From NCBI RefSeq assembly GCF_006351965.1, contig NZ_CP040932.1, forward strand, positions 1,178,001-1,242,000: a DNA stretch of 64,000 bases, read 5' to 3'. This stretch comes from Oceanicola sp. D3. GTDB lineage: Bacteria > Pseudomonadota > Alphaproteobacteria > Rhodobacterales > Rhodobacteraceae. The notes beneath the pieces were generated by a model that saw only the letters and a program-made list of their open reading frames with translations, was not told the DNA's origin and ran no database searches. Both the position numbers and the translations under genes were made by a program. Below are positions 1-9,324 of this stretch, in pieces (the stretch's first letter is position 1; every line of letters begins with the position of its first letter).

Positions 1-411
1 CAGCGGCGGGCGCGGCACCATGAACAGGGCCAGCAGCGCCATGTTCGCCACCATCAGCACCACCATCAAAACGCCCGCCATTGCCCACTCCAACGGAAAC
101 GGCAACTCGCGTGAAAGGCCCTGCCGCGCGCGCAAAAACTCTGCGCCCAGTAGCACCAGCAGCGCCCAAAGCCCCGGCGGGCGCTGAAAGATGAAATCTG
201 CCATCAGGAAGACGCCAACGATGAGGGCAGGGGGCACAAAGGCCGGGCGGCGCAGCACCCATGCGAAGGTGAGCGCCAACATCACATCGGGGCCGGGCAT
301 GCCGCCCGCCGTGGTGTCGAGCGGCAGCAGGCGGAAGAAGGCCAAGGCCATGCACAGGCCCAAAAAGGCAGCGCGATAGGTCCAGATGCGCGCTGTGACG
401 GGGTCAACCAT
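1..411 (-). CDS. mreD: Rod shape-determining protein MreD (3' end cut by window edge)
   Basis: This reading frame starts at ATG (409-411) and runs open to base 1, giving 137 codons with no stop. The translation begins MVDPVTARIWTYRA and is dominated by hydrophobic stretches with short charged loops, as expected for the polytopic MreD of the elongasome. The assignment rests mainly on position: it overlaps the end of mreC by 8 bases in the usual mreB-mreC-mreD order. Known family role: an inner-membrane partner of MreC in lateral wall synthesis. The C-terminus lies outside the window, so full length cannot be judged. Confidence 0.85.
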   Translation of the reverse strand, partial: MVDPVTARIWTYRAAFLGLCMALAFFRLLPLDTTAGGMPGPDVMLALTFAWVLRRPAFVPPALIVGVFLMADFIFQRPPGLWALLVLLGAEFLRARQGLSRELPFPLEWAMAGVLMVVLMVANMALLALFMVPRPPL

Positions 412-1321
412 CCGAGCCTCCCTCGGCCTGGCTCACCTCTTCTGGATGCGGGTTCGGCTGGCCCTCATGCGTCAGGATCAGCCCGCCGGGATCGGCAATC
501 ACCTCGGCCTCGTGGCTGCGCAGCACCCGCAAAAAGTCGAGCCGCTCGTAGTCCGCTGAAAGCCGCACGCGCAGCCGCCCGTCACGCCCTTCCACCAGTT
601 GCCCCACCAGCAGCCCGGCCGGGAACACTCCGCCATCGCCGGAAGACACAACCCGGTCGCCCGGCTGCACGGTGTCGCGATCTTCGATAAAATCCAGCGG
701 CGGCGCGGCGCGGTTGTCACCCGCCAGCATCGCATGCTGGCCCGAAGGCTGCACCGTCACCGGTATGCGGCTGGCGGCATCGGTCAGCAGGATCACACGA
801 GAGGTCTGCTCACCAACCCCGGCAATCCGCCCCACCAGCCCCAGCCCGTCCATCACCGCCCAGCCATCGCGAATGCCATCGCGCCGGCCCACATTCAGCA
901 GCACGGACTGGCGAAAGGGCGAGCCGCTATCGGCAATCACCACGCCCGACACGCTGGTCAGCCGCGGGTCCAGCCGCAGGTTGTTCAGCGCCAGCAGCTT
1001 GGCGTTTTGCTGCTCAAGCTGCACCGCAGCCTCTTTCCACGCCTTCATCTGCTGCAACTCGCGCCGCAGCTCCTGGTTCTGCTCGTAGAGCCGATTGTAG
1101 CTCTGGAAGCTGTCGGCCATGTTGCCAACCTTCGTCGCGGGCACACTCGCCCACTCAAAGCTCGGCACCACCGCGTCGATCAGATTGCTGCGAAACCGCT
1201 CCACCCGTGGGCTGTCGATCCGCCACAGCAGAAAGAGCCCGAAGCAGAGCACCACGAGCACAACGGTCAGGATGCGCCTGACCGGGCTGACATAGTCAAT
1301 GTTCGTGTCTCTCTTCGCCAA
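404..1321 (-). CDS. mreC: Rod shape-determining protein MreC
   Basis: The 305-aa product is a periplasmic scaffold of the cell-elongation machinery that links MreB to penicillin-binding proteins. It has a short cytoplasmic N-terminus, one membrane segment at about residues 15-32, a coiled-coil at about 70-110 (rich in Q, E, L and K), and the MreC beta-domain containing GLVGRIAGVGEQTSRVILLTD. The start is TTG at 1319-1321, preceded by GGAAAGG; no better ATG lies nearby. It sits 41 bases after mreB and overlaps mreD by 8 bases, so the three are probably one transcript. The C-terminal tail is acidic and Pro-rich. Confidence 0.95.
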   Translation of the reverse strand: MAKRDTNIDYVSPVRRILTVVLVVLCFGLFLLWRIDSPRVERFRSNLIDAVVPSFEWASVPATKVGNMADSFQSYNRLYEQNQELRRELQQMKAWKEAAVQLEQQNAKLLALNNLRLDPRLTSVSGVVIADSGSPFRQSVLLNVGRRDGIRDGWAVMDGLGLVGRIAGVGEQTSRVILLTDAASRIPVTVQPSGQHAMLAGDNRAAPPLDFIEDRDTVQPGDRVVSSGDGGVFPAGLLVGQLVEGRDGRLRVRLSADYERLDFLRVLRSHEAEVIADPGGLILTHEGQPNPHPEEVSQAEGGSDG

Positions 1322-1362
1322 GCGGGCAGCCTTTCCGCAAGGCCGCTCCCCAGCGTGCGGCC

Positions 1363-2418
<1,056 letters not shown>

Positions 2419-2613
2419 CTATGCCACAGCACGTTCGGGGCACGACTCAGCCGCCCCCACGGAACTTTCGGCTTATAGGGGCTTGGGCGGTTGAGGGACA
2501 AGGGGGCGCGATGGCCGAACACGGCAAGTTGCTGCCGGGTGCCGCGCCCCTTCGCCCCTCCCGGCGGCCCGGGCCCTCTTCGCAGCGGCGAAACTTGGGG
2601 CTAAAGTCAGCCC

Positions 2614-3303
2614 ATGGCGGAGATAAAACCAAAAGAGCAGGATCTCTACGCCCCCGTCAAAGCCCTCCTCGAAGCGCAAGGCTACGAGGTTAAAGGCGAG
2701 GTGGGCGCGGCGGATGTGGTCGCGGTGCGCGAAAATGAGGCCCCCGTGGTGGTCGAGCTCAAGCTCGCCTTCTCGCTCGCCCTCATCCACCAAGGCATCG
2801 CCCGCCAATCGCTCACCGATGCCGTCTATCTCGCCGTCCCTCGTGGCTCGGGCCGCCGCTGGATGGCGGCGATGAAGCAGCACCGCACCCTCTGCCGCCG
2901 CCTCGGCCTCGGCCTCATCTACGTCCGCCTCTCCGACGGCCACACCCAAATCGCCCTCGATCCCGCGCCCTACCAGCCGCGCAAATCCGCCCCCCGCAAG
3001 GCCCGCCTCCTGCGCGAGTTCGCCCGCCGCGAAGGCGACCCGAACACGGGCGGCGCGGCGCGCAACGGCACCATCGTCACCGCCTACCGGCAGGATTGCA
3101 TCCGGCTGGCCCAACACCTCGCCGCCAATGGCCCCTGCAAGGGGGCGCATGTCGCCAGCGCCACGGGTGTCGAAAAGGCCACGCGGATGATGGCCGACGA
3201 TCACTACGGATGGTTTAAACGGGTGGGCAAGGGTATCTACGCGCTGACGCCGAACGGCGCACAGGCGGTTGCCGGAAAAGTGGAAGGACAGGGCCTCGGC
3301 TGA
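2614..3303 (+). CDS. DUF2161 (PD-(D/E)XK-type) domain protein
   Basis: The 229-aa product matches in pattern the alphaproteobacterial DUF2161 family, annotated as putative PD-(D/E)XK-fold phosphodiesterases or nucleases. The N-terminal half holds the likely fold: LYAPVKALLEAQGYEVKGEV, then AADVVAVR and VVVELKLAFS. These give the D..ExK arrangement at about residues 30-48, followed by a conserved GIARQSLTDAVYLAVP strand-helix unit. The C-terminal third looks like a small winged-helix, with ATGVEKATRMMADDHYGWF and an RVGKGIYALTPNG wing. Substrate is unknown. It stands alone, 24 bases before the ATP-grasp gene on the same strand, so the two may be co-transcribed. Confidence 0.75.
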   Translation: MAEIKPKEQDLYAPVKALLEAQGYEVKGEVGAADVVAVRENEAPVVVELKLAFSLALIHQGIARQSLTDAVYLAVPRGSGRRWMAAMKQHRTLCRRLGLGLIYVRLSDGHTQIALDPAPYQPRKSAPRKARLLREFARREGDPNTGGAARNGTIVTAYRQDCIRLAQHLAANGPCKGAHVASATGVEKATRMMADDHYGWFKRVGKGIYALTPNGAQAVAGKVEGQGLG

Positions 3304-3327
3304 AAATTTCCGCAGGCTATCAAGAGG

Positions 3328-4362
3328 TTGAATATGTATCAGGTGCAGTCAGCAAGTGACGCGAGGATCTTTGCCGCGCTCGATAAATGGATTCGGTTGC
3401 GGCACGGGCGCATTCTGGCATGGCTGGACGAGATGGAGGGCAGCACCGGGCGCGTGCAGACGCCGGTGCTCCCGACCTGCCTGAACGACAAGTACACATG
3501 GCGCAAGATATTCGATCGAAACCCGCTGTTCCGCATCGCCAGCGACAAGCTCGCCACGAAAGACTGGGTGGCGGAACAGGGCTACAAAATCGCATCCGCG
3601 CGGACGCTGTGGCAAGGCAACCGGCCCGCTGACATTCCCGAGGCGCTGCGGCTGAAACCGGGGTATCTCAAGGCCGCCCATGGCTCGGGCCGCAACATCG
3701 CCTTGGGGCCCGATGCGCCGCCGCGCGATGAAATGGTGGCAAAGGCAAAGCGCTTTCTCAAGCAGGGGTACGGGCGCGGCGCGGGGCAGTGGGGCTACTA
3801 CCGCGTGCCGCGACGCCTTCTCATCGAGGAAGACCTTGCCGGCGCCGCGCCGGCGGCAGACATCAAGTGTTTTGTCTTTGGCGGCCAAACGCAGTTTGTG
3901 GCGCATATCATGCCCCAGCCCGAGGGCGGCTACCGTGCCGATGTCTTCGACCTCCACGATGGCAAGCTGGTGCGCTCTTCGCGTCAGTTCAAACCCGAGT
4001 ATCCCCTGCTTGAGCAGCCATTGCCCAAAACCATCGAGCCCGCGCTGGCGCTGGCGCATGAGATTGGCGCGCAGTTTGACCATATGCGGGTGGATTTCCT
4101 AACAGACGGCACCTCGCTCTGGATGGGCGAGCTGACGGTCTACCCGCGCGGGGGTGTCCAGCGCGACTTCGGCACCGATCCAGACCACCCGGCAAACATG
4201 GCATGGGACTTGCGGCAAAGCTGGTTCATGCAAACCCCGCAAAAGGGGTGGCGCGAGGTTTACCGCAGGGCGCTGCGGCGCGCGATGGACGCGGCGGATG
4301 AAAATGAGAGGCCAGCCCAGCACGGGCAGGCCTCTGCCGGATCACAAAACATGTCCACGTAA
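3328..4362 (+). CDS. TupA-like ATP-grasp protein
   Basis: The 344-aa product resembles the TupA-like ATP-grasp family, often found with polysaccharide or glycopeptide synthesis. Landmarks are LPTCLNDKYTWRKIFDRNPLF near residue 50, the nucleotide-binding LKPGYLKAAHGSGRNI at about 110, IEEDL followed by DIKCFVFGG at about 170-190, and the metal/ATP segment FDHMRVDFLTDG ... MGELTVYPRGG at about 250-275. No signal peptide is seen. The C-terminal ~20 residues are low complexity. The preceding DUF2161 gene is 24 bases away. The carboxylate and amine substrates cannot be read from sequence. Confidence 0.75.
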   Translation: MNMYQVQSASDARIFAALDKWIRLRHGRILAWLDEMEGSTGRVQTPVLPTCLNDKYTWRKIFDRNPLFRIASDKLATKDWVAEQGYKIASARTLWQGNRPADIPEALRLKPGYLKAAHGSGRNIALGPDAPPRDEMVAKAKRFLKQGYGRGAGQWGYYRVPRRLLIEEDLAGAAPAADIKCFVFGGQTQFVAHIMPQPEGGYRADVFDLHDGKLVRSSRQFKPEYPLLEQPLPKTIEPALALAHEIGAQFDHMRVDFLTDGTSLWMGELTVYPRGGVQRDFGTDPDHPANMAWDLRQSWFMQTPQKGWREVYRRALRRAMDAADENERPAQHGQASAGSQNMST

Positions 4363-4391
4363 GGCCGTAAGCGGCACGGCCGAACCGTGGA

Positions 4392-5957
4392 TCAGCCCGC
4401 GTCCTTGTAGCTCACTTCCCGGGTGTCCTTCCCGCCGAGCTTTTCCTTGCGCACCCGCAGCCGGTTCAGCGCGGTCACATAGGCCTTGCACGAAGCCACA
4501 ACCGTGTCCGTATCGGCGGCCTCGCCGGTGGCCAGCACGCCCTCTTCCTCCATCCGCACGGTCACCGTTGCCTGCGCGTCAGTGCCCTCGGTCACAGCAT
4601 GCACCTGATACAGCTGCAACCGCGCACCATGCGGATAAATCGCCTTTACCGCGTTGAAGGCCGCGTCCACCGGCCCGTCGCCCTGGGCGGTGGCCTGCTG
4701 GTCCACGCCGTCCACGCTCAGGGTGATATCCGCCGATTGCGGTGCTTCGGTGCCGCAGATCACCCGCAGGAACTTCACCTTCAGGTATTCCGCCGCCGGG
4801 TCGGTGCTGGCCTCGCGCATCAGCGCCACCAGATCGTCGTCAAACACCTCTTTCTTGCGGTCCGCCAACTCCTTGAAGCGCACGAACACGTCCTTCAGCT
4901 GGTTGTCGCCCATCTCATAGCCCAGCTCCGCCAGTTTCGAGCGCAGCGCGGCCCGGCCGGAGTGCTTGCCCATCACGAGGTTGGTGGCGGAGAGGCCCAC
5001 ATCTTCGGGGCGCATGATCTCGAAGTTCTCGGGGTTCTTCAGCATCCCGTCCTGGTGGATGCCGCTCTCATGGGCAAAGGCGTTCTTGCCAACGATGGCC
5101 TTGTTGGGCTGCACCGCAAAGCCGCTCACCGTGGCGACGCGGCGCGAGATGTGCATGATCTTGGTGGTGTCGACGCCGGTGGTGAAGGGCATGATGTCAT
5201 GCCGGGTCTTCACCGCCATCACCACCTCTTCCAGCGCGGTGTTGCCCGCGCGCTCGCCCAGCCCGTTGATGGTGCACTCGATCTGCCGCGCACCCGCCTC
5301 AACGGCGGCGAGGCTGTTGGCCGTCGCCATGCCCAGATCGTTGTGGCAGTGGGTCGCAAACACAACATCGCCCGCGCCCGGGATCTCGGCAATGAGCCTG
5401 CGGATCAACTCGGCGCTCTCACGCGGGGCGGTGTAACCCACCGTGTCGGGGATGTTGATCGTGGTCGCGCCCGCCTTGATGGCGATTTCGATCACCCGGC
5501 AGAGATAGTCGAACTCGGTGCGCGTGGCATCCATCGGGCTCCACTGCACGTTGTCGCAGAGGTTGCGGGCGTGGGTCACCGTCTCGTGGATGCGGTCGGC
5601 CATCTCGTCCTGCGTCAGGTTCGGGATCTGCCGGTGCAGCGGCGAGGTGCCGATGAAGGTGTGGATGCGTGGAGATTTGGCGTGCTTCACCGCCTCCCAG
5701 CACCGGTCGATATCCTTGAAGTTGGCGCGGGCGAGGCCACAGATCGTGGCGCTCTTCGCGGCGCGGGCAATCTCGCTGACGGCGGCAAAGTCGCCCTCCG
5801 AAGCAATCGGAAACCCCGCCTCGATGATGTCCACGCCCATTTCGTCGAGCAGGCTGGCAATCTCCAGCTTCTCGGCATGGCTCATGGTCGCGCCGGGCGA
5901 TTGCTCGCCGTCGCGCAGGGTGGTGTCAAAGATCTTTACTCGGTTGTCGGTGCTCAT
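4392..5957 (-). CDS. leuA: 2-isopropylmalate synthase
   Basis: The 521-aa product has the usual length of bacterial LeuA. It condenses acetyl-CoA with 2-oxoisovalerate in the first committed step of leucine synthesis. Visible motifs are the HMGL-like signature FDTTLRDGEQSPGATM at about residue 10, the metal site ATHCHNDLGMATANSLAA at about 200, and GIHQDGMLKNPENFEI. A C-terminal regulatory domain from about 390 is expected to bind leucine as feedback inhibitor. The ATG is preceded by a strong GAGGAGGAAC. It lies 15 bases after a cupin gene on the same strand, so the two are probably co-transcribed. Confidence 0.97.
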   Translation of the reverse strand: MSTDNRVKIFDTTLRDGEQSPGATMSHAEKLEIASLLDEMGVDIIEAGFPIASEGDFAAVSEIARAAKSATICGLARANFKDIDRCWEAVKHAKSPRIHTFIGTSPLHRQIPNLTQDEMADRIHETVTHARNLCDNVQWSPMDATRTEFDYLCRVIEIAIKAGATTINIPDTVGYTAPRESAELIRRLIAEIPGAGDVVFATHCHNDLGMATANSLAAVEAGARQIECTINGLGERAGNTALEEVVMAVKTRHDIMPFTTGVDTTKIMHISRRVATVSGFAVQPNKAIVGKNAFAHESGIHQDGMLKNPENFEIMRPEDVGLSATNLVMGKHSGRAALRSKLAELGYEMGDNQLKDVFVRFKELADRKKEVFDDDLVALMREASTDPAAEYLKVKFLRVICGTEAPQSADITLSVDGVDQQATAQGDGPVDAAFNAVKAIYPHGARLQLYQVHAVTEGTDAQATVTVRMEEEGVLATGEAADTDTVVASCKAYVTALNRLRVRKEKLGGKDTREVSYKDAG

Positions 5958-5972
5958 TGGTCCCGTTCCTCC

Positions 5973-6329
5973 TCAGATACGGTCCTTGGGGGCAGGCGCG
6001 CGGCCCGAATCCCCGGAATTCGGTTCGCCCTTCGGCTCGATGAGGAGCACTTTCGCCTCCTCTTCGGCTCGGGGCCGGTGGACGACGCCAGCAGGCACGA
6101 TGACAAGCTCACCCGGCCCGGCCTTCACCGGGTCGGCACCTTCGAAGTCCATCACGATCTCGCCTTCCAGAACGAGGAAGAAGTCGTCGGTGCCGTCATG
6201 CTTGTGAAACGGGTACTCGCCCTTGATCTTCACGACCATCACTTCGTTGTCGTTGTAATCGCCCACCACCTTCGGATCCCAATGGGAGTCGAAGAGCGCG
6301 AGCTTCTCGGCGAGGTTTATGGCTTTCAT
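5973..6329 (-). CDS. Single-domain cupin protein
   Basis: The 118-aa product is a compact cupin. Its metal-site motif 1 reads PFHKHDGTDDFFLVLEGEIVM at about residues 38-60 and motif 2 reads GPGELVIVPAGVVHRP at about 70-88. Both carry the His/Glu ligands expected of the family. The C-terminal tail (GEPNSGDSGRAPAPK) is disordered. Small cupins of this kind are usually of unknown function, ranging from isomerases to sensors. It lies upstream of leuA, separated by 15 bases. The pairing may be incidental. Confidence 0.85.
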   Translation of the reverse strand: MKAINLAEKLALFDSHWDPKVVGDYNDNEVMVVKIKGEYPFHKHDGTDDFFLVLEGEIVMDFEGADPVKAGPGELVIVPAGVVHRPRAEEEAKVLLIEPKGEPNSGDSGRAPAPKDRI

Positions 6330-6406
6330 CGGGGAAGTGTCCCTGGCGTCTGTTGCGGTGCTTCGGCGCGTCTATACCCCTGAGCGGTCGCGCCGGAAAG
6401 GCACGC

Positions 6407-6538
6407 TCAGAGGCAGGTAAGCAGAAGAAGCAGGCCAGCAAGGGGCAGGGCGACAACAGCGAGAAGGGGAAGCCGGGGGGCTTCCTCCTGACGGGCGATT
6501 GCGATGGCCCGCGGCTGGTTGTGGCGCTCTTGCGTCAT
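6407..6538 (-). CDS. Possible small membrane protein (43 aa)
   Basis: An ATG at 6536-6538 opens a 43-codon frame ending in a strongly hydrophobic segment (LPLLAVVALPLAGLLLLLTCL) after a basic N-terminal half (MTQERHNQPRAIAIARQEEA). That topology is typical of single-pass small membrane proteins. It is not recognised as a family. It fills most of the gap between the cupin gene and the Nudix gene on the same strand. No strong ribosome-binding site is obvious, so chance translation of a GC-rich gap remains possible. Confidence 0.35.
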   Translation of the reverse strand: MTQERHNQPRAIAIARQEEAPRLPLLAVVALPLAGLLLLLTCL

Positions 6539-6623
6539 GAGGGCGACTATACTGCCCGTTTGGTAAAAGGGAAGTGAAGATTTGCCCCGGCCCTCATTGG
6601 GCACATTCGCGGCCCGTGCCGGC

Positions 6624-7076
6624 CTAGTTTGGCGGGTGGATGAGCGGCTTCAAACCGGTCGGAAAAAGCGCCGGCCCGCCTGCGTCCAGCCCGTCGAAGT
6701 CAAACCAGCGCACCGTGAAGGGCAGGCCGTTGTCCTCGCGCACCTCCAGCGAGTCGCTCTCCAAGAGCCGCCCCGGCGGCAGTGCAATCGGCGCGGCAAA
6801 AACCACCTCATGCCCTGACTCGCCCTCGTGGGTGTAGATGTTTTCCATCACCACCGGCGGCCCGGTCACGGCAATCCGCACGCCAAACTCTTCGGCCCAC
6901 TCCCGCGCCAGCGCCTCTTCCCAACGCTCGCCAAATTCCACGCCTCCGCCCGGCGGGCGCACGCCCTTGAGCCGCCCGGCATCGTCACGCACCTCTGCGG
7001 CCAGCAGGGCGGAGCCGCGCCAAGCCAGGCCGATGGCAAGAATGCGTATGCGAGGGAGGGGGCGCCACTGTGTCAT
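6624..7076 (-). CDS. Nudix hydrolase
   Basis: The 150-aa product carries a complete Nudix box, GGVEFGERWEEALAREWAEEFGV at about residues 44-66. It fits Gx5Ex7REUxEExGU, so it should hydrolyse a nucleoside diphosphate linked to some other moiety with Mg2+. The N-terminus IRILAIGLAWRGSALLAAEV and the C-terminal RWFDFDGLDAGG complete the fold. The substrate cannot be deduced. It ends close to the small-protein gene and starts 84 bases from the divergent transporter operon. Confidence 0.9.
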   Translation of the reverse strand: MTQWRPLPRIRILAIGLAWRGSALLAAEVRDDAGRLKGVRPPGGGVEFGERWEEALAREWAEEFGVRIAVTGPPVVMENIYTHEGESGHEVVFAAPIALPPGRLLESDSLEVREDNGLPFTVRWFDFDGLDAGGPALFPTGLKPLIHPPN

Positions 7077-7160
7077 GCCGCCGCCATAGCACGCGCCGGG
7101 CGGGCGGGGCAGGGGCCACCGCCACTTCCCCCCGCGCGATCAATCCCATAGCGTCCTCCC

Positions 7161-8108
7161 ATGGCCCGCTACCTTGCCTCCCGCCTGATCTCCCTCGCGC
7201 TCTCGCTCGTCGCGGCCAGCGTGGTGATCTTCTTCATGCTCGAGGTGATCCCCGGCGATCCGGCAGCCTTCATGCTCGGCCTCAATGCCAGCGAAGAGAC
7301 CGTCGCCGCCCTGCGCAGCGAGCTTGGCCTCGATGGCAGCACGGTGCAGCGATACCTGCGCTGGATCACCGGGCTGGTGCAGGGCGATATGGGCACCTCC
7401 TACACCTACCGCGTCCCGGTCGAAGAGCTCATTGTCGACCGTCTCGCGGTGTCGGCGCCACTGGCCGCCTATGCGCTGGCGCTCTCCACGCTTATCGCCA
7501 TCCCCGTCGGGCTGGTGGCGGCCGCCTTCCGGGGCCGCGCGGCGGATTACGGTATCATGGGGGTCACCCAGCTCGGCATCGCGGTGCCCAACTTCTGGTT
7601 CGGGATGCTGCTGGTGCTCGCCTTCGCCATCACGATCCCGCTCTTCCCCGCAGGCGGCTTCCCGGGCTGGGACGCGGGGCTTTGGCCCGGGATGAAGGCT
7701 TTGACCCTTCCCGCCATCGCGCTCGCCCTGCCGCAAGCCTCCATCCTCGCCCGCGTCATGCGCTCGGCTCTGGTTGAGGTGCTGGGGCAAGATTTCATCC
7801 GCACCGCCCGCGCCAAGGGCCTGACCCGCGCCCAAGCCCTCACCCGCCACGCCCTGCGCAACGCGCTGGTACCGGTGCTGACGATCCTCGGGTTGCAGTT
7901 TTCCTTCCTTCTCGCAGGCGCAATCATCATCGAAAACGTCTTCTACCTCCCCGGCCTTGGTCGCCTGATCTTTCAGGCCATCACCCAGCGAGATCTTATC
8001 GTGGTCGAAAGCGCCGTGATGCTCCTCGTCTTTGCCGTCATCTGCGTAACCTTCCTGACCGACATCGCCTACGGCCTCGCCGACCCACGGTTGAGGAGGC
8101 GCAGATGA
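7161..8108 (+). CDS. Dpp/Opp-type ABC transporter permease, DppB-like
   Basis: The 315-aa inner-membrane permease has a conserved N-terminal RYLASRLISLALSLVAASVVIFF segment, a large loop with LRSELGLDGSTVQRYLRWITGLVQGDMGTSY, and the EAA cytoplasmic loop GQDFIRTARAKGLTRAQALTRHALRNALVP that contacts the ATPase. About six membrane spans are expected. It belongs to an importer of peptides, nickel or related solutes. The second permease and the fused ATPase follow on the same strand. No periplasmic binding-protein gene is present in the window. A 394-base gap with an inverted-repeat element separates it from the second permease, which is unusual for this operon type. Confidence 0.93.
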   Translation: MARYLASRLISLALSLVAASVVIFFMLEVIPGDPAAFMLGLNASEETVAALRSELGLDGSTVQRYLRWITGLVQGDMGTSYTYRVPVEELIVDRLAVSAPLAAYALALSTLIAIPVGLVAAAFRGRAADYGIMGVTQLGIAVPNFWFGMLLVLAFAITIPLFPAGGFPGWDAGLWPGMKALTLPAIALALPQASILARVMRSALVEVLGQDFIRTARAKGLTRAQALTRHALRNALVPVLTILGLQFSFLLAGAIIIENVFYLPGLGRLIFQAITQRDLIVVESAVMLLVFAVICVTFLTDIAYGLADPRLRRRR

Positions 8109-8167
8109 ACCGCTCTCATGGGGCAGGACGAGCGCCGAGCCCCCCCTCACCCCCTAACGCAACGCAA

Positions 8168-8306
8168 GCCGTGCAGCGCCGTCCCGCGGGGGGGCGCATG
8201 CAACGTATGTTCGGAGCGCTTTATGGTGAGTTTGTCATCTTCCCTCCGTGGGCAGAACCAACCTCACCCAAGCGCCGCCCCGGGGGGCGGGACGGCGCTG
8301 CACGGC
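8168..8306. repeat. Inverted-repeat element (copy A) between permease genes
   Basis: The 20-base sequence GCCGTGCAGCGCCGTCCCGC at 8168-8187 is matched perfectly by GCGGGACGGCGCTGCACGGC at 8287-8306. The ends enclose about 99 bases, including GCGCCGCCCC at about 8272-8281, which could also pair with the right arm. The spacer and surrounding gap (8109-8502) show no supported gene. A related element with the same core, CAGCGCC(C)GTCCCGC, lies at 42735-42888 in the urt operon. The function is unknown: a transcribed long hairpin or a small mobile-element remnant would both fit. Confidence 0.8.
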
Positions 8307-8502
8307 GGCTGCGCCTTGATTCCGTGCAAATTCTCTCCATAACCGAAATTGCTAAATACTCTTTGCGCACAGGGCCCTATAACGCGGCCTCCATCCAGAT
8401 ACGCACCCCAACACCCCGCACGCAGCGCCGCCCCACGCCACCCAAAACCGTAGCACACCACGGTCGGCTCCGCGCTGCACTCCCCCTTACCCGAGCGCCG
8501 CA

Positions 8503-9324
8503 ATGAAGCTCCCCGCCCAACTCCTCATCGGTGCAACTCTCACCGCCGTCTTCGCCGCCGCCGCGCTGCTCTCCCTCGTCTGGACACCCCACTCCACCCT
8601 CGACCTCGACATCGCAGGCAAACTCGCCGCGCCCAACGCCACCAACCTGCTGGGCACGGACCACCTCGGGCGCGACATGCTCTCCATGCTCATGGCCGGG
8701 GCGCGCACCTCCATCGCCGTCGCCCTTGTCGCCGTCACCATCGGCCTCACCATCGGCGTGCCCCTCGGCCTCACCGCCGCCGCCACGCGAGGCTCCCTGC
8801 TCGACGAGGTCATCATGCGCGCGAACGACCTTACCTTCGCCTTCCCCTCCCTCGTCATCGCCATCCTCATTACCGCCACCTTCGGCCCCTCCGCGCTCAA
8901 CGCGATCCTCGCCATCGGCATCTTCAACATCCCCGTCTTCGCCCGCGTCGCGCGCGGCGCGGCGCTGGGCGTGTGGCAGCGCGAGTTCATCCTCGCCGCG
9001 CGGGTGGCAGGCAAATCCCGCGCCCGGATCAGCGCCGAGCACATCCTGCCCAACATCGCCAACCTGCTGGTGGTTCAAGCCACCATCCAGTTCTCCCTTG
9101 GCATCCTCGCCGAGGCAGGCCTCTCCTACGTCGGCCTCGGCGCACAGCCGCCCACGCCAAGCTGGGGCCGAATGCTGGCCGATGCGCAAACCTTCTTCTA
9201 CGGCACCCCGCGCCTTGCCATGCTGCCCGCCTTTTCCATCGTCTTTATGGTCCTCGGCCTCAACCTCATGGGCGACGGGTTGCGTGACATGCTCGATCCC
9301 CGCCTGAGGCGCGCCGTCCAATGA
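8503..9324 (+). CDS. Dpp/Opp-type ABC transporter permease, DppC-like
   Basis: The 273-aa second permease pairs with the DppB-like protein. Features are an N-terminal membrane span (residues ~8-26), the family segment LLGTDHLGRDMLSMLMAGARTSI at about 46-68, and the EAA loop with REFILAARVAGKSRARISAEHILPNIAN at about 165-190. GLSYVGLGAQPPTPSWG near residue 205 is typical of OppC/DppC. It overlaps the ATPase gene by ATGA, implying translational coupling. The gap before it is unusually long because of the inverted-repeat element. Confidence 0.93.
   Translation: MKLPAQLLIGATLTAVFAAAALLSLVWTPHSTLDLDIAGKLAAPNATNLLGTDHLGRDMLSMLMAGARTSIAVALVAVTIGLTIGVPLGLTAAATRGSLLDEVIMRANDLTFAFPSLVIAILITATFGPSALNAILAIGIFNIPVFARVARGAALGVWQREFILAARVAGKSRARISAEHILPNIANLLVVQATIQFSLGILAEAGLSYVGLGAQPPTPSWGRMLADAQTFFYGTPRLAMLPAFSIVFMVLGLNLMGDGLRDMLDPRLRRAVQ

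Noticed and set aside
4599-6383. 594-codon open frame on the plus strand across leuA
   Set aside because: It is antisense to a clearly conserved leuA and cupin gene; its translation is Arg/His/Ala-rich with no domain. Long antisense frames are common in high-GC DNA.
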